DNA of 45,486 nt, from the NCBI RefSeq assembly GCF_004348425.1, contig NZ_SMKK01000046.1:1-45486 (forward strand), written 5' to 3'. Of this stretch, positions 1 through 9,125 are shown in pieces. This DNA comes from Actinomadura sp. 7K507 (GTDB lineage: Bacteria > Actinomycetota > Actinomycetes > Streptosporangiales > Streptosporangiaceae). How positions within the stretch are numbered: the stretch's first letter is position 1; each line of letters starts with the position of its first letter. The translations under genes were made by a program, and so were the position numbers. A model generated the notes under the pieces. That model ran no database searches, had not been told where the DNA came from, and was given only the letters and a program-made list of their open reading frames with translations.

Positions 1-1344
1 CCCCTGCCCGGCTCCGGCGCCGCCCCCGCCGGCCCCCTCGCCGGCGTGCGCGTCCTGGAGTTCACCACCGCCTGGGCAGGGCCGTTCGCCGGACGCTGCC
101 TGGCCTACCTCGGCGCCGACGTGATCAAGGTCGAGGCTCCCGGGCATCCGGACTCCTGGCGGGGCCCCCGCAGCGGCGGCGCGCCGATCTACTACCCCGA
201 CTCGGTGCCGGGGCCGGACCCGCAGAACAGCAACATGCTCTTCAACTCGCAGAACATCGACAAGCGGTCGATCGGGCTGGACCTCAAGCAGCCCGGTGCC
301 ATGGACGTCATGCACGACCTGGTACGCCGCTCCGACGTGCTGCTGGCGAACTTCACCCCCGGAGTCCTGGACAGGCTCGGCGTCGGGCGCCGCGACCTGG
401 CCCGGGTCAACGACCGCATCATCGTCGTGGAAATGCCCGCCTTCGGGGAGGGCGGGCCGTCGTCCTCCCACCAGGGGATGGGCAAGACCATGGAGCCCGC
501 CGCCGGCATGACCTCGCTCATGGGGTACCCCGACGGCACCCCCGTGCTCACCGGACCCGCCATCATGGACCCCACCGGAGGGCTGAACGCCGTCGCGGCC
601 GTCGTCTCGGCCCTGGAGCTGCGGGAACGCACCGGGCACGGCGCCGGAGTGGTCGTGCCCCAGGTCGAGGCCGCCGCCTCCTGGATCGGCGAGTACATCC
701 TGGAGCAGGTCGAGACCGGGTCGACCTGGGTCCCCGACGGCAACCACGTGGCCGACGCGGCCCCGCACGGGGCCTACCCCTGCGCCGGTGACGACGAGTG
801 GATCGCGATCGCGGCCCACGACGACCGCCAGTGGCGGGCGCTGTGCGCCGCCCTCGGCGCGCACGGCCTCGCCGAAGACCCCGCCTTCCACCGGCTCACC
901 GACCGCCAGGCCGCCCAGGAACTGCTCGACGACGTCCTGTCCGAGCTCACCGGCGCGCACGACAAGACGACGCTCGCCGAGCGGCTCCAGGCCGCGGGCG
1001 TGCCCGCCGCGCCCGTCCTCGGCGGCGACGAGATCGCCGGGAGTCCGGCGATGCGGGAGTGCGGGATGCTGGTCGACCTCGACCACGCCGCCGTCGGCCG
1101 GCGCACCTACGGCGCGCTCGGCTTCCGGCATTCGCGCAGCGCCGGCTCCCACCGCCGCGCCGCCCCCCTCTTCGGGGAGCACAACGACGAGGTGCTGCGG
1201 AACCTGCTCGGCTACGACGCCGAGGACCTGGCCGCGCTGCGCGGCGCCGGTGTGGTCGCCGACGCCCCCACGGCCGATACCGACACGCCGCGCGTCTCCC
1301 GGGTCGATCCCGCGGCGGCGGCCGGAGAGGAGACGCGCTCATGA
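1..1344 (+). CDS. CaiB/BaiF family (class III) CoA transferase, 5' end cut by window edge
   Basis: Transfers CoA between an acyl-CoA and a free acid, probably activating the acid that the following genes oxidise. The frame is open from base 1 and reads LAGVRVLEF before the family signature AWAGPFAGR and LGADVIKVE. Family members start with this segment, so the true start lies upstream and the GTG at 46 is internal. The conserved acidic residue expected to carry the acyl/CoA anhydride is the Asp of IMDPTGG, codon 568-570. About 448 codons are visible, slightly longer than the usual 380-420 because of a low-complexity acidic tail. The stop overlaps the next ATG (ATGA), implying translational coupling with the acyl-CoA dehydrogenase gene. 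Family is secure; substrate unknown. Confidence 0.9.
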   Translation, partial: PLPGSGAAPAGPLAGVRVLEFTTAWAGPFAGRCLAYLGADVIKVEAPGHPDSWRGPRSGGAPIYYPDSVPGPDPQNSNMLFNSQNIDKRSIGLDLKQPGAMDVMHDLVRRSDVLLANFTPGVLDRLGVGRRDLARVNDRIIVVEMPAFGEGGPSSSHQGMGKTMEPAAGMTSLMGYPDGTPVLTGPAIMDPTGGLNAVAAVVSALELRERTGHGAGVVVPQVEAAASWIGEYILEQVETGSTWVPDGNHVADAAPHGAYPCAGDDEWIAIAAHDDRQWRALCAALGAHGLAEDPAFHRLTDRQAAQELLDDVLSELTGAHDKTTLAERLQAAGVPAAPVLGGDEIAGSPAMRECGMLVDLDHAAVGRRTYGALGFRHSRSAGSHRRAAPLFGEHNDEVLRNLLGYDAEDLAALRGAGVVADAPTADTDTPRVSRVDPAAAAGEETRS

Positions 1345-2576
1345 CGGCACCCGGTCCGGACGTCTCACCGATCGAGTACAGCGGCACGGCCCTGGAGTTC
1401 CGCGACGAGATCCGGGACTGGCTGAAGCGCAACGCCCCCGACGACCTGCGGGGAGTGCCGGTGCCGCGGGTACCCGATCCAGAGCTCAAGGCGCACCTCG
1501 ACCGGTGGGGGGACGCGCTCACCGACGCGGGGCTCATGTGCGTCGCCTGGCCGGAGGAGTACGGCGGGCGCGGGCTCTCGGGCGTGGAGGTCGCGCTGAT
1601 GAACGAGGAGTTCGCCCGCGCCGGCGTTCCCCGCCTGACCCGCGGGATGGGCGAAGGGCTGGTGGGGCCCGCCGTCATCGCGCACGGGACCGAGGAGCAG
1701 AAGCGGCGGATGCTGCCGCCGATCATCAGCGGCGAGCACGACTACTGCCAGGGCTTCTCCGAGCCCGACGCGGGCTCGGACCTGGCCGGGCTGCGCACCC
1801 GCGGCGAGGTCGACGGCACCGACCTGGTCATCAACGGCCAGAAGACCTGGACCTCGGGCTATTACAAGGCGAACTGGATGTTCTGCCTCGTCCGTACCGA
1901 TCCCGCCGCGCCGAAGCACCGGGGCATCAGTTACGTCGTGCTCCCACTCGAGGTCGACGGCGGCCCCAACGGCGTGGAGTTCCGGCCCATCATGCGGATG
2001 ACCGGCCAGGCGCTGTTCGGCGAGAGCTACCTCACCGACGCGCGCACCCCGCTCGGCAATGTCATCGGCGGCCTCAACCAGGGCTGGAAGGTGGCGATGA
2101 CGACCCTCGGCAATGAGCGCGGCGGCAGCGCCACCACGCAGCACGTCGCGTTCGAGGCACAGTTCTGGCGGCTGGTGGAGGAAGCGCGCAAGCGCGGGCT
2201 GCACGACGACGTCCGGGTGCGCGAGCAACTGGCGTGGGCCTGGTCGCAGATCCAGGTCATCAAGGCGACCGGCCTCGGACTGGTCGCCGACCTCGCCGCC
2301 GGACGCTCCGGCGAGGGGCTGGCCAACGGCTCCACCAGCAAGATCCGCTGGTCGGAGTTCCAGCGCCGGCTGGCGGAGATCGCGATGGACCTGCTCGGGC
2401 CGGACGCCCTGCTGACCGGCGCCGGCTACGAGCTCAGCGAATGGCAGGACGAGTTCCTGGCCACCCGCTCGCACACGATCTGGGGAGGCACCGCGGAGGT
2501 GCAGCGCAACATCATCGGGGAGCGGGTCCTCGGCCTCCCGAAGGAGCCCAAAGCCGCGAAGGAGGCCGCGCGATGA
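1341..2576 (+). CDS. acyl-CoA dehydrogenase, full-length (FadE type)
   Basis: FAD enzyme introducing an alpha,beta double bond into an acyl-CoA. The 411-residue protein from ATG 1341 has the N-terminal helical domain (WPEEYGGRGLSG), the flavin-contact stretch (GFSEPDAGSDLAGLRT) and NGQKTWTSG of the beta domain. The C-terminal helices end in IWGGTAEVQRNIIGERVLGLP. ATG 1341 overlaps the upstream stop, and the next gene overlaps this stop. It is longer than its partner at 2573-3685. Adjacent unequal FadE pairs in actinomycetes often form mixed tetramers, as in steroid side-chain breakdown; that is inference here. The substrate cannot be read from sequence. Confidence 0.92.
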   Translation: MTAPGPDVSPIEYSGTALEFRDEIRDWLKRNAPDDLRGVPVPRVPDPELKAHLDRWGDALTDAGLMCVAWPEEYGGRGLSGVEVALMNEEFARAGVPRLTRGMGEGLVGPAVIAHGTEEQKRRMLPPIISGEHDYCQGFSEPDAGSDLAGLRTRGEVDGTDLVINGQKTWTSGYYKANWMFCLVRTDPAAPKHRGISYVVLPLEVDGGPNGVEFRPIMRMTGQALFGESYLTDARTPLGNVIGGLNQGWKVAMTTLGNERGGSATTQHVAFEAQFWRLVEEARKRGLHDDVRVREQLAWAWSQIQVIKATGLGLVADLAAGRSGEGLANGSTSKIRWSEFQRRLAEIAMDLLGPDALLTGAGYELSEWQDEFLATRSHTIWGGTAEVQRNIIGERVLGLPKEPKAAKEAAR

Positions 2577-3685
2577 GCCTGGCCACCACCCAGGAACAGC
2601 ACGCCCTCCAGAACACGACCCGGCGCTTCCTCGCCTCCGCGAGCCCGCTGACGCGGGTGCGGGCGGTCATGGACACCCCGACCGCCTTCGACGCGGAGCT
2701 GTGGGAACGGATGTCCACCGAACTCGGGGCGGCCGGCCTGGCCGTGCCCGAGGAGTTCGGCGGCGCGGGCCTGGGCTACCAAGAGGTCTCCTACCTGGCC
2801 GAAGAGGCGGGCCGCGCGCTGGCACCGAGCGCCCTGCTGGCCACCGTGGGTCTCGCCGTACCCGCCCTCATGACCGCACCGGACGAGGCCCGCGCCGCGC
2901 TGCTGCCGAGGATCGCCGACGGGTCGGCCGTCGCCACCGTGGCGTGGCAGGCCCCCGGCGACTCGTGGTCCGCGTCCACCACCGCGGCCCGGGCGACCGC
3001 CGGCACGCGCGGATGGACGGTGTCGGGCGCCTTCTCACCCGTCCTCGACGGTGCCGCCGCCGCCGTGCTGCTCGTGCTGGCCGAGGCTCCCGGCGGCCCG
3101 GCGATGTTCGCGGTGGAGGCCGGCGATCCGGGCGTGCGGATCCAGCCGCTCGCGGCCCTCGACCAGACACGGGGTCTGGCCAGGGTCGATCTCGTCGATG
3201 CGCGGGCGACGCTCGTGTCGTCTCCCGGGGGAGGCCGCGAGGCGCTCTCCGCCGCGCTCGCCCATGCCGATGTCGTCCTGGCTTCGGAGATGGTCGGCGG
3301 AGCCCAGGCCAGCCTGGACATGAGCGTGGCGTACGCCCGGGTGCGCGAGCAGTTCGGCCGCCCGATCGGGTCGTTCCAGGCCGTCAAGCACAAGTGCGCC
3401 GAGGCCCTGGTCGAGATCGAGGGGGCGCGTGCCATGGCGAGATACGCCGCGTGGTGCGCGGAGGCAGCCCCGCACGAACTGGAGCAGGCGGCGGCGGTGG
3501 CGAAGGCGACCGCGGCCGAAGCCTACTTCCGCGCCGCCGGCGACAACCTCCAGATCCACGGGGGCATCGGCGTCACGTGGGAGCACGACGCCCATCTCTA
3601 CTTCAAGCGGTCCAAGGCATCGCTGATGCTCTTCGGCGACGTGGGCGCCTACCGGCGGCGCATCGCCGACCTCATCGGCATCTGA
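2573..3685 (+). CDS. acyl-CoA dehydrogenase, second subunit-like paralogue
   Basis: A 370-residue acyl-CoA dehydrogenase homologue starting at ATG 2573, with AAGGAGG at 2559-2565. The N-terminal half keeps PEEFGGAGLGYQE. The middle beta domain is diverged and rich in Ala and Gly. The C-terminal half has the family signatures VREQFGRPIGSFQAVKH and QIHGGIGVTWEHDAHLY. The usual SEPxAGSD flavin motif of the middle domain is not evident, whereas the upstream paralogue keeps it. This fits a heteromeric FadE pair in which the subunits divide flavin binding and catalysis (inference). Its start overlaps the stop of the first dehydrogenase, so the two are probably made in equal amounts. Confidence 0.88.
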   Translation: MSLATTQEQHALQNTTRRFLASASPLTRVRAVMDTPTAFDAELWERMSTELGAAGLAVPEEFGGAGLGYQEVSYLAEEAGRALAPSALLATVGLAVPALMTAPDEARAALLPRIADGSAVATVAWQAPGDSWSASTTAARATAGTRGWTVSGAFSPVLDGAAAAVLLVLAEAPGGPAMFAVEAGDPGVRIQPLAALDQTRGLARVDLVDARATLVSSPGGGREALSAALAHADVVLASEMVGGAQASLDMSVAYARVREQFGRPIGSFQAVKHKCAEALVEIEGARAMARYAAWCAEAAPHELEQAAAVAKATAAEAYFRAAGDNLQIHGGIGVTWEHDAHLYFKRSKASLMLFGDVGAYRRRIADLIGI

Positions 3686-3711
3686 TCAAGTCCCCTGATA
3701 CAGGAGGAAGC

Positions 3712-4563
3712 ATGACAAGCGCTCCCGAACAGACCTACGAGTCGATCCTCGTCGACAGCGACGGCCCGGTCGGCACCATCACCCTCAACCGGCCCGACCA
3801 GCTCAACAGCTGGGACTGGCTGATGTCGGCCGAGATCGGTCACGCGCTGGGACGCTTCGACGCCGACGACGGCATCCGGGCGATCATCCTGACCGGCGCG
3901 GGCCGGGCGTTCTGCGCGGGTGCGGGCCTGCTTCCCGCCGGCCGCACGTTCGACGGCTCGCTGACCCGGGAGGAGGCCGAGGCCAGGTACCCCGGCCCGC
4001 GCCGTCCCGCCGACCGCATCCGCACGCCCGTCATCTCGGCCGTGAACGGGCACGCGGTCGGGGCGGGGATGACGATGGCGCTCCGTGCCGACATCATCGT
4101 GGCGGCCGAGGAGGCCAAGCTCGGTTTCGTCTTCAACCGGCGAGGCGTGATCCCCGACGCCGACCTGCTGTGGAGCCTGCCACGGCTCATCGGCTACTCC
4201 CGCGCCATGGACCTGCTCCTGACCGGCCGCATCTTCTCCGGGACGGAGGCGGTCGAGCTGGGCATCGCGTCACGGGCGGTGCCGGCCGCGGCGGTGGTGG
4301 AGACCGCGAACCGGATCGCGGCCGACATCGCGGCGAACGTCGCACCCGTCTCCGCCGCAATCACTAAACTGGTGGCGCGGCACTTCCTCGAAGAGACCGA
4401 CCGGAACGCCGCGCTCGAACTCGAGCGGGATCTCTTCAGATGGGCGGGCCGGCAGGCGGACGCCCCTGAAGGCGTCAACGCATTCCGCGAGAAGCGCGAC
4501 CCCCGGTGGACGTTGTCCAAGACGAAGGACTTCCCCGTCGACCTCTTCGACGACCGCATTTGA
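3712..4563 (+). CDS. enoyl-CoA hydratase/isomerase family (crotonase) protein
   Basis: Crotonase-fold protein of 283 residues, expected to hydrate or isomerise the enoyl-CoA made by the dehydrogenases just upstream. ATG 3712 follows AGGAGG at 3702-3707. The fold is marked by GTITLNRPDQLNSW, the oxyanion-hole region GAGRAFCAGAGL, and NGHAVGAGMTMAL. In hydratases a catalytic Glu normally falls near the segment that here reads GVIPDADLLWSLPRL; I see Asp rather than Glu there. It may be an isomerase or another crotonase activity instead of a classical hydratase. It lies 26 bp after the second dehydrogenase and is probably the last structural gene of the operon. Confidence 0.87.
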   Translation: MTSAPEQTYESILVDSDGPVGTITLNRPDQLNSWDWLMSAEIGHALGRFDADDGIRAIILTGAGRAFCAGAGLLPAGRTFDGSLTREEAEARYPGPRRPADRIRTPVISAVNGHAVGAGMTMALRADIIVAAEEAKLGFVFNRRGVIPDADLLWSLPRLIGYSRAMDLLLTGRIFSGTEAVELGIASRAVPAAAVVETANRIAADIAANVAPVSAAITKLVARHFLEETDRNAALELERDLFRWAGRQADAPEGVNAFREKRDPRWTLSKTKDFPVDLFDDRI

Positions 4564-4584
4564 CCGCGGCAGCCCGTCCGGGCC

Positions 4585-4610
4585 GGCGGGGGATGCGTGC
4601 ATCCGCCGCC
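4585..4610. repeat. 26-bp near-perfect palindrome between hydratase and TetR genes
   Basis: Arms GGCGGGGGATGC and GCATCCGCCGCC flank a 2-nt centre; 11 of 12 base pairs match. It lies 21 bp after the hydratase stop and 45 bp before the TetR start. It could be a hairpin terminator (no T-run follows) or the operator of the adjacent TetR regulator. Sequence alone does not decide. Confidence 0.5.
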
Positions 4611-4655
4611 CGCCATCCAGTTGACCAGAGCGATTCCCGCAGGAGGTACGGCGAC

Positions 4656-5285
4656 ATGAGCTCGCGGGAGGAAGCCCCGCCCGGGCAGGTCGCCGACGGC
4701 CGGACGTTGAGGTCGCGGCGGACCAGGGCCTCGATCGTCGACGCCAACATGGCGCTGATGATGGAAGGCAACCTGCGGCCGACCGCGGCGCAGGTCGCCG
4801 AGCGTGCCGGAGTGTCCCTCCGTACCCTGTGGAGCCATTTCCCCGACCTCGAGCACCTCTTCGCGGCCACGGGGGAGAAGACTCTGGAGATCCAGTACGC
4901 CCACCATTCGGTCATCCCGGCCGCTCAGCCATTGCAGGAACGGGTGCGCGCCTTCTGCCGGCAGCGGGCCATGATGCTCGAGTCGATCGCCGGCGCCTCC
5001 CGCGCGGCGCAACTCCGGCTCCCGTTCTCGGCGCAGCTGAGGCGGAACCGCAGACGGCACAACGAGCGCCTGCGCACCGACATCGGGCAGACGTTCGCGC
5101 CGGAGATCGCGCTCGCCGGGGCAGACGCCGAGGAGCTCGTGAGCGCACTGCTGGTGGCCTGCACCTGGCCCGCGTGGATGGGCAGCCGCGACGACCTCGA
5201 CCTGTCCTTCGACGAGGCCGCGCGCGTCATGGAACGCACGGTGAAAGCGATCTTCATGGATATCCCGGGCATGGCGGACGAATGA
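4656..5285 (+). CDS. TetR/AcrR family transcriptional regulator
   Basis: A 209-residue regulator with an N-terminal helix-turn-helix (about residues 25-70: TAAQVAERAGVSLRTLWSHF) and a ligand-binding C-terminal helical domain rich in Arg (AQLRRNRRRHNERLRTD). ATG 4656 is chosen because AGGAGG at 4641-4646 precedes it at good spacing. It follows the acyl-CoA genes on the same strand and probably represses them in response to an acyl-CoA or the free substrate (inference from context). The palindrome at 4585-4610 is a candidate operator. Confidence 0.85.
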   Translation: MSSREEAPPGQVADGRTLRSRRTRASIVDANMALMMEGNLRPTAAQVAERAGVSLRTLWSHFPDLEHLFAATGEKTLEIQYAHHSVIPAAQPLQERVRAFCRQRAMMLESIAGASRAAQLRLPFSAQLRRNRRRHNERLRTDIGQTFAPEIALAGADAEELVSALLVACTWPAWMGSRDDLDLSFDEAARVMERTVKAIFMDIPGMADE

Positions 5286-5392
5286 CCCGGCAACCGGTCC
5301 CGCGCCACCGGCACGCGCGCGAGAACCACCTTGATGCCCCGCCATGTCAGGTGGAACGCCGGTAGTCGTCGACTTCGCGCGCTGGAGGTCTC

Positions 5393-7054
5393 TTGCGGAA
5401 GGGTCATCCGCTCATCGAAGCGGCCAAGGCCGGGGATCTGGATCGGGTCGCCGAGGTGCTGGACGCCGAACCGGAATCGGTGAACGTCCGGGGGTGGATG
5501 GGCATCACTCCGCTGATCGCCGCCGCGTGGTACGCCGACTCCGCGCCGATCGTCCGGCTGCTGCTGGAACGCGGCGCGGATCCGCTCGCGGTGCGGTCGG
5601 ACGGAGACGGGGCCCTGCACTGGGCCGCCGGCGGCGAGGTGGCGGAGTTGGTCGCCACCGCCGCCGGTACGGCCGGGTTGGCGGCACGGTACCTGTTCGA
5701 CCGGACACCTCTGCACGTCGCGGTCGAGAACGATCGCGTGGACGTGGTGCGGGCCCTCCTCGCGGCGGGCGCCGAAACGACCGCGCGCCATTCGCGCGGG
5801 CGGACACCGCTGGACGTGGCCGATGACCCCGGCATCGCGCGGCTCCTGGTCGAGGCCGGGGCCCCGCTTCGGCCCGGCCTGCCGGCCAGGCCGCTTCACC
5901 ACGCGAGCGAGCGGGCCGCTCTCGATGACGACTGGGTACCGGTGGTCGATCTGCTGCTCGAACGCGGCGCCGACCCGGGACGGCGCGACTGGTCCGGTGC
6001 GTTGCCATCGGATCTGATCGGTGACGGCGGTCCACGCGAACTGCGAGAACGGCTGGTCGCCCACGTGGAGGCATCCGGCCGTCCGGTGGAACTGACTCTG
6101 GAGGAGGTCGCGCGGAGCCCGCAGGGCCGCGTCGTCGTCCACCCCGAGTCACCGGAGGCGCTGACGACCATGTTCTCCGGCACGGTCCTCGTGCGGTGGC
6201 GGCTGGTGCCGTCGATCGAGCCTGTCGAGGTCATCCGTGTGAGCAGGCGGACGGCCCTCGACGGGCCCCACGGCGGGGGCCCCGGCTTGGCCTTCTCCGG
6301 CGGCGACTCGGTGTGGTTGCGTGATTGGGCCGACCTGCGGCAGGCCCGTGAGGTGGCCGCGGAGCTGCTTCCCGACGGCCTCTACGCCAACCCGGTGCTG
6401 TCGCCCGACGGGCGCCGGCTGGTCGTCGCCTCGTGTGAGCGCCTCCGCCTGATCGACCTCGATCGCGGCGAGGTGGCCGGCGAGAAGGAAGGCTTCGGCG
6501 ACTGGAGCGTGGTGCCGCGGTTCGCCCCCGGCGGGACGGCGCTCGCGGTCGGGAACTCGATGCAGGGCTCCTGGTGGCTGACCATGCTCGATGCCGACGG
6601 GGACGGGCTCCGGCTCCGCTACGAGCGCGAGACCGGGCTCCCCGCAGGCCCCCGGTCCGGCATCGTCACCGATGTCGCCTTCGCCCCGGACGGCCGCAGG
6701 TTCGCCACCTGGGTCCGTCCCGACCACGGCCACCGCGGCCTCCACGGCTATCGCGGCCTCGTCGCCACCACCTGGACGCACTCCGGCGAACCCGCCTGGC
6801 ATCAGCACATCGACGACGACAACGACGGCACTCGGGATCACGGCGCGTCGGCGTCCCTGTGCTTCACTCCCGACGGCTCCCGGCTGGCGGTCGGCCTGGA
6901 CTCAGGTGTCGTCTGGCTGGACGCCGAGACCGGCCGGCCCCTGGACCGGGACCACGCCACCGGAGCGGTGAACGCCCTGACGCCCCATCCCACCGCCGGG
7001 ATCCTCGCCGCCACCGACCGCGGACTGCGCCTTCTTCCACCTCCCGGTCCGTGA
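5393..7054 (+). CDS. ankyrin-repeat protein with C-terminal WD40/beta-propeller-like region
   Basis: A 553-residue protein with no signal peptide or membrane segment. The first 220 residues contain ankyrin repeats (VRLLLERGADPLAV, TPLHVAVENDRVDVVRALLAAGAE, VVDLLLERGADPGRR). Residues from about 320 to the end carry repeated blades of the form xSPDGRRL, FAPDGRRFATW and FTPDGSRLAVGLDSG, as in WD40 or YncE-like propellers. Both parts bind proteins, so it is probably a scaffold; partner and role are unknown. The start is the TTG at 5393 behind GGAGG at 5384-5388, only 4 nt away, so it is somewhat uncertain. It appears monocistronic. Confidence 0.75.
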   Translation: MRKGHPLIEAAKAGDLDRVAEVLDAEPESVNVRGWMGITPLIAAAWYADSAPIVRLLLERGADPLAVRSDGDGALHWAAGGEVAELVATAAGTAGLAARYLFDRTPLHVAVENDRVDVVRALLAAGAETTARHSRGRTPLDVADDPGIARLLVEAGAPLRPGLPARPLHHASERAALDDDWVPVVDLLLERGADPGRRDWSGALPSDLIGDGGPRELRERLVAHVEASGRPVELTLEEVARSPQGRVVVHPESPEALTTMFSGTVLVRWRLVPSIEPVEVIRVSRRTALDGPHGGGPGLAFSGGDSVWLRDWADLRQAREVAAELLPDGLYANPVLSPDGRRLVVASCERLRLIDLDRGEVAGEKEGFGDWSVVPRFAPGGTALAVGNSMQGSWWLTMLDADGDGLRLRYERETGLPAGPRSGIVTDVAFAPDGRRFATWVRPDHGHRGLHGYRGLVATTWTHSGEPAWHQHIDDDNDGTRDHGASASLCFTPDGSRLAVGLDSGVVWLDAETGRPLDRDHATGAVNALTPHPTAGILAATDRGLRLLPPPGP

Positions 7055-7133
7055 CCGCGCGCCAGCCGACCGCCGTCGGGGTTCTCTGTTCTGTCACCCA
7101 AGCACGTCCGCCACTCCACCGAGCCCAGGCCGT

Positions 7134-7153
7134 GATCGCCGGCTCCGGCGATC
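7134..7153. terminator. perfect hairpin between convergent genes
   Basis: GATCGCCGG and CCGGCGATC form nine perfect pairs around a 2-nt centre (7143-7144). It sits between the ankyrin gene (ends 7054) and the convergent LysR gene (ends 7275), where a bidirectional terminator is expected. No T-run is present, as is common in GC-rich actinomycetes. Confidence 0.42.
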
Positions 7154-7274
7154 GGGCGGCACCGGCCGAGGCGCCGCACGGCGGCGACGGGCGTTCACCG
7201 TGCTGCCCGCGATCCCCGCCGCCGGGGACGCCGAGCATCGCCGGCCGGCCGTCAGTCCCGGGAACCCGGCAGGC

Positions 7275-8171
7275 TCAGCCCCAGCGGGTGAGCTCTGCGG
7301 TCGCCGCGAGATCATCGGTGACGCTGAGCAGGTTGCGCTGCACCGGTCCGTCGGATGTGGGCATCCAGGCGACGACGGTTTCGGTCTGATCGCCGGCCAG
7401 TGGTACGAACACCACCCCGGTGCGGCGGACGCTGTCGGCCGAGAGGGCCAGCCGGGTCACGCCGACCCCGGCGGCGACGAGCCCGAGCAGGTTCGCCACC
7501 CCGGTGGCCCGCTGGACGACCCTGGGGGTGAAGCCGGCGGCGGTGAAGTCCCGGTCGTACTTGTCGTGCCAGGGCGGCCACGACGCTCGCGGCGAAAGTA
7601 CCCAGTCGTCCTCGGCCAGGTCGGCGAGGCGGAGTTCGGCCCGAGCGGCGAGCCGGTGCCCGGCCGGCAGGACGGCGCAGACCGGTTCGGTGGCGAGCGT
7701 CCTGGTGGCCAGGTCGGCGACGAGTGGCGGCCGGGTGAACGCCGCGTCGAATCGTCCGCCGCGCAGTCCGGCGACCAGTTCGTCGATCTGCACGTTGTGG
7801 GTGGTGAGTTCGAGGCCGGGGAGACGTTCCCGCAATGCCTTGACCACAGGCGGCAGCATGTAGTTGGCGGTGGAGGTGAGGAACGCCAGGTCGAGGCGGC
7901 CGATCTCGCCGCGGGCGGCGCGTTGCGCGACGACGGCGGCGGCGTCGGCGCGGGCGAGAACGGCGCGGGCCTCGGGCAGGAACACCCGCCCCGCTTCGGT
8001 GAGACGGGTCCCGCGGGTATCGCGGTCGAACAGGCGTACCCCGAGATCGCGTTCGAGCGCACCGATCTGCTGCGACAGCGACTGCTGGGCGAGGTGAAGG
8101 TGCTTTGCGGCGCGGCTGAAGCTCAGGTGGTCGGCGACGGCGACGAAGTACCGCAGATGACGCAGCTCCAT
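7275..8171 (-). CDS. LysR family transcriptional regulator
   Basis: A 298-residue LysR regulator. The winged helix-turn-helix occupies residues 1-60 (MELRHLRYFVAVADHLSFSR, AAKHLHLAQQSLSQQIGALE, RLFDRDTRGTRLT). A linker helix and the two-lobed effector-binding domain follow (IGRLDLAFLTSTANYMLPPV onward). ATG 8171 gives the canonical MELRHLRYF start; a GTG six bases upstream is also possible. The gene is divergent from the dehydrogenase at 8289 with 117 bp between, the usual arrangement for a LysR protein and its target. It probably autoregulates and activates that gene (inference). Confidence 0.9.
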   Translation of the reverse strand: MELRHLRYFVAVADHLSFSRAAKHLHLAQQSLSQQIGALERDLGVRLFDRDTRGTRLTEAGRVFLPEARAVLARADAAAVVAQRAARGEIGRLDLAFLTSTANYMLPPVVKALRERLPGLELTTHNVQIDELVAGLRGGRFDAAFTRPPLVADLATRTLATEPVCAVLPAGHRLAARAELRLADLAEDDWVLSPRASWPPWHDKYDRDFTAAGFTPRVVQRATGVANLLGLVAAGVGVTRLALSADSVRRTGVVFVPLAGDQTETVVAWMPTSDGPVQRNLLSVTDDLAATAELTRWG

Positions 8172-8288
8172 GGTCACAGGATCTGACTGTAGCCGCCGGA
8201 AGAAGCGTGTGTTGGCCAGGGCATGGCCGCCCCGGCCAGGGTGGAGGCGACGGTGCGCAGACGAACCGGACAAGGGGTGCGGGCAACG

Positions 8289-9125
8289 ATGACGGAGACT
8301 GGTCGCGTGTGGTTGATCACCGGTTGCTCGACTGGATTCGGCCGGGAGCTGGCATTGGCGGCGCTGGCACGCGGCGACAGGGTGATGGCGACCGCGCGGC
8401 GGCCGGACCGGCTCGCCGATCTCGTCGCGGCCGGCGGAGGGCGGGTGCGGACCGCTCGGCTGGACGTCACGCAGGAGGAACAGGTGACCGCCGCCGTCGC
8501 GCAGACTCTCGCCGAGTTCGGCCGGGCGGACGTGGTGGTCAACAACGCCGGACACGGCAGCGTCGGCGCCGTCGAGGAACTGGACCTGGCAGACCTGCGG
8601 GCCCTGATGGACGTCATGTTCTTCGGAGCCGTAGCGGTGACCAAGGCCGTCATGCCGCTCCTGCGCGCACAACGCCAAGGGGCGATCGTCCAGATCAGCT
8701 CGATGGGCGGGCAACTGAGCATGCCCGGCTTCGGCGCCTACTGCTCGGCGAAGTTCGCGCTCGAAGGTCTCTCCGAGGCACTGGCGGCCGAGGTCGCCCC
8801 ATTCGGCATCCGCGTGTTGATCGTGGAGCCCGGCTCCTTCCGCACCGAATTCGGTGGCCGGCGGATGCACCGGTCGCCGGCCATCGAGGAGTACGCCGCC
8901 GCGACAGGTCCGACCCGCGCGGCCGTCGACGGGATGGACGGCACCCAGCCCGGCGACCCGCGCAAGGCGGCCCAGGCCATCATGCGAATCCTCGACAGCC
9001 CCGACCCGCCACTGCGGCTGGCGCTGGGCAACGACGCCGTCGACCACATCGCCGCCCACCACGAACTGCTCCGCGCCGATCTGACCCGGTGGGAGAAGCT
9101 AAGCCGCTCCACGGACCTGGACTGA
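8289..9125 (+). CDS. short-chain dehydrogenase/reductase (classical SDR)
   Basis: NAD(P)-dependent oxidoreductase of 278 residues. The Rossmann motif is ITGCSTGFGRELA (TGxxxGxG form), followed by NNAGHGSVG. The catalytic Ser is in QISSMGGQLSMPG, and the Tyr and Lys in YCSAKFALEG; a typical VEPGSFRTEF segment follows. ATG 8289 is preferred because it places the Rossmann motif near residue 10 as in the family; a longer reading from 8223 adds 22 unrelated residues. TARRP after the second strand suggests NADP preference. It is divergent from the LysR gene. Substrate unknown. Confidence 0.9.
   Translation: MTETGRVWLITGCSTGFGRELALAALARGDRVMATARRPDRLADLVAAGGGRVRTARLDVTQEEQVTAAVAQTLAEFGRADVVVNNAGHGSVGAVEELDLADLRALMDVMFFGAVAVTKAVMPLLRAQRQGAIVQISSMGGQLSMPGFGAYCSAKFALEGLSEALAAEVAPFGIRVLIVEPGSFRTEFGGRRMHRSPAIEEYAAATGPTRAAVDGMDGTQPGDPRKAAQAIMRILDSPDPPLRLALGNDAVDHIAAHHELLRADLTRWEKLSRSTDLD

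Noticed and set aside
8223..8288. Longer start of the short-chain dehydrogenase.
   Set aside because: The 22 extra residues are not family-like and overlap the divergent promoter region.
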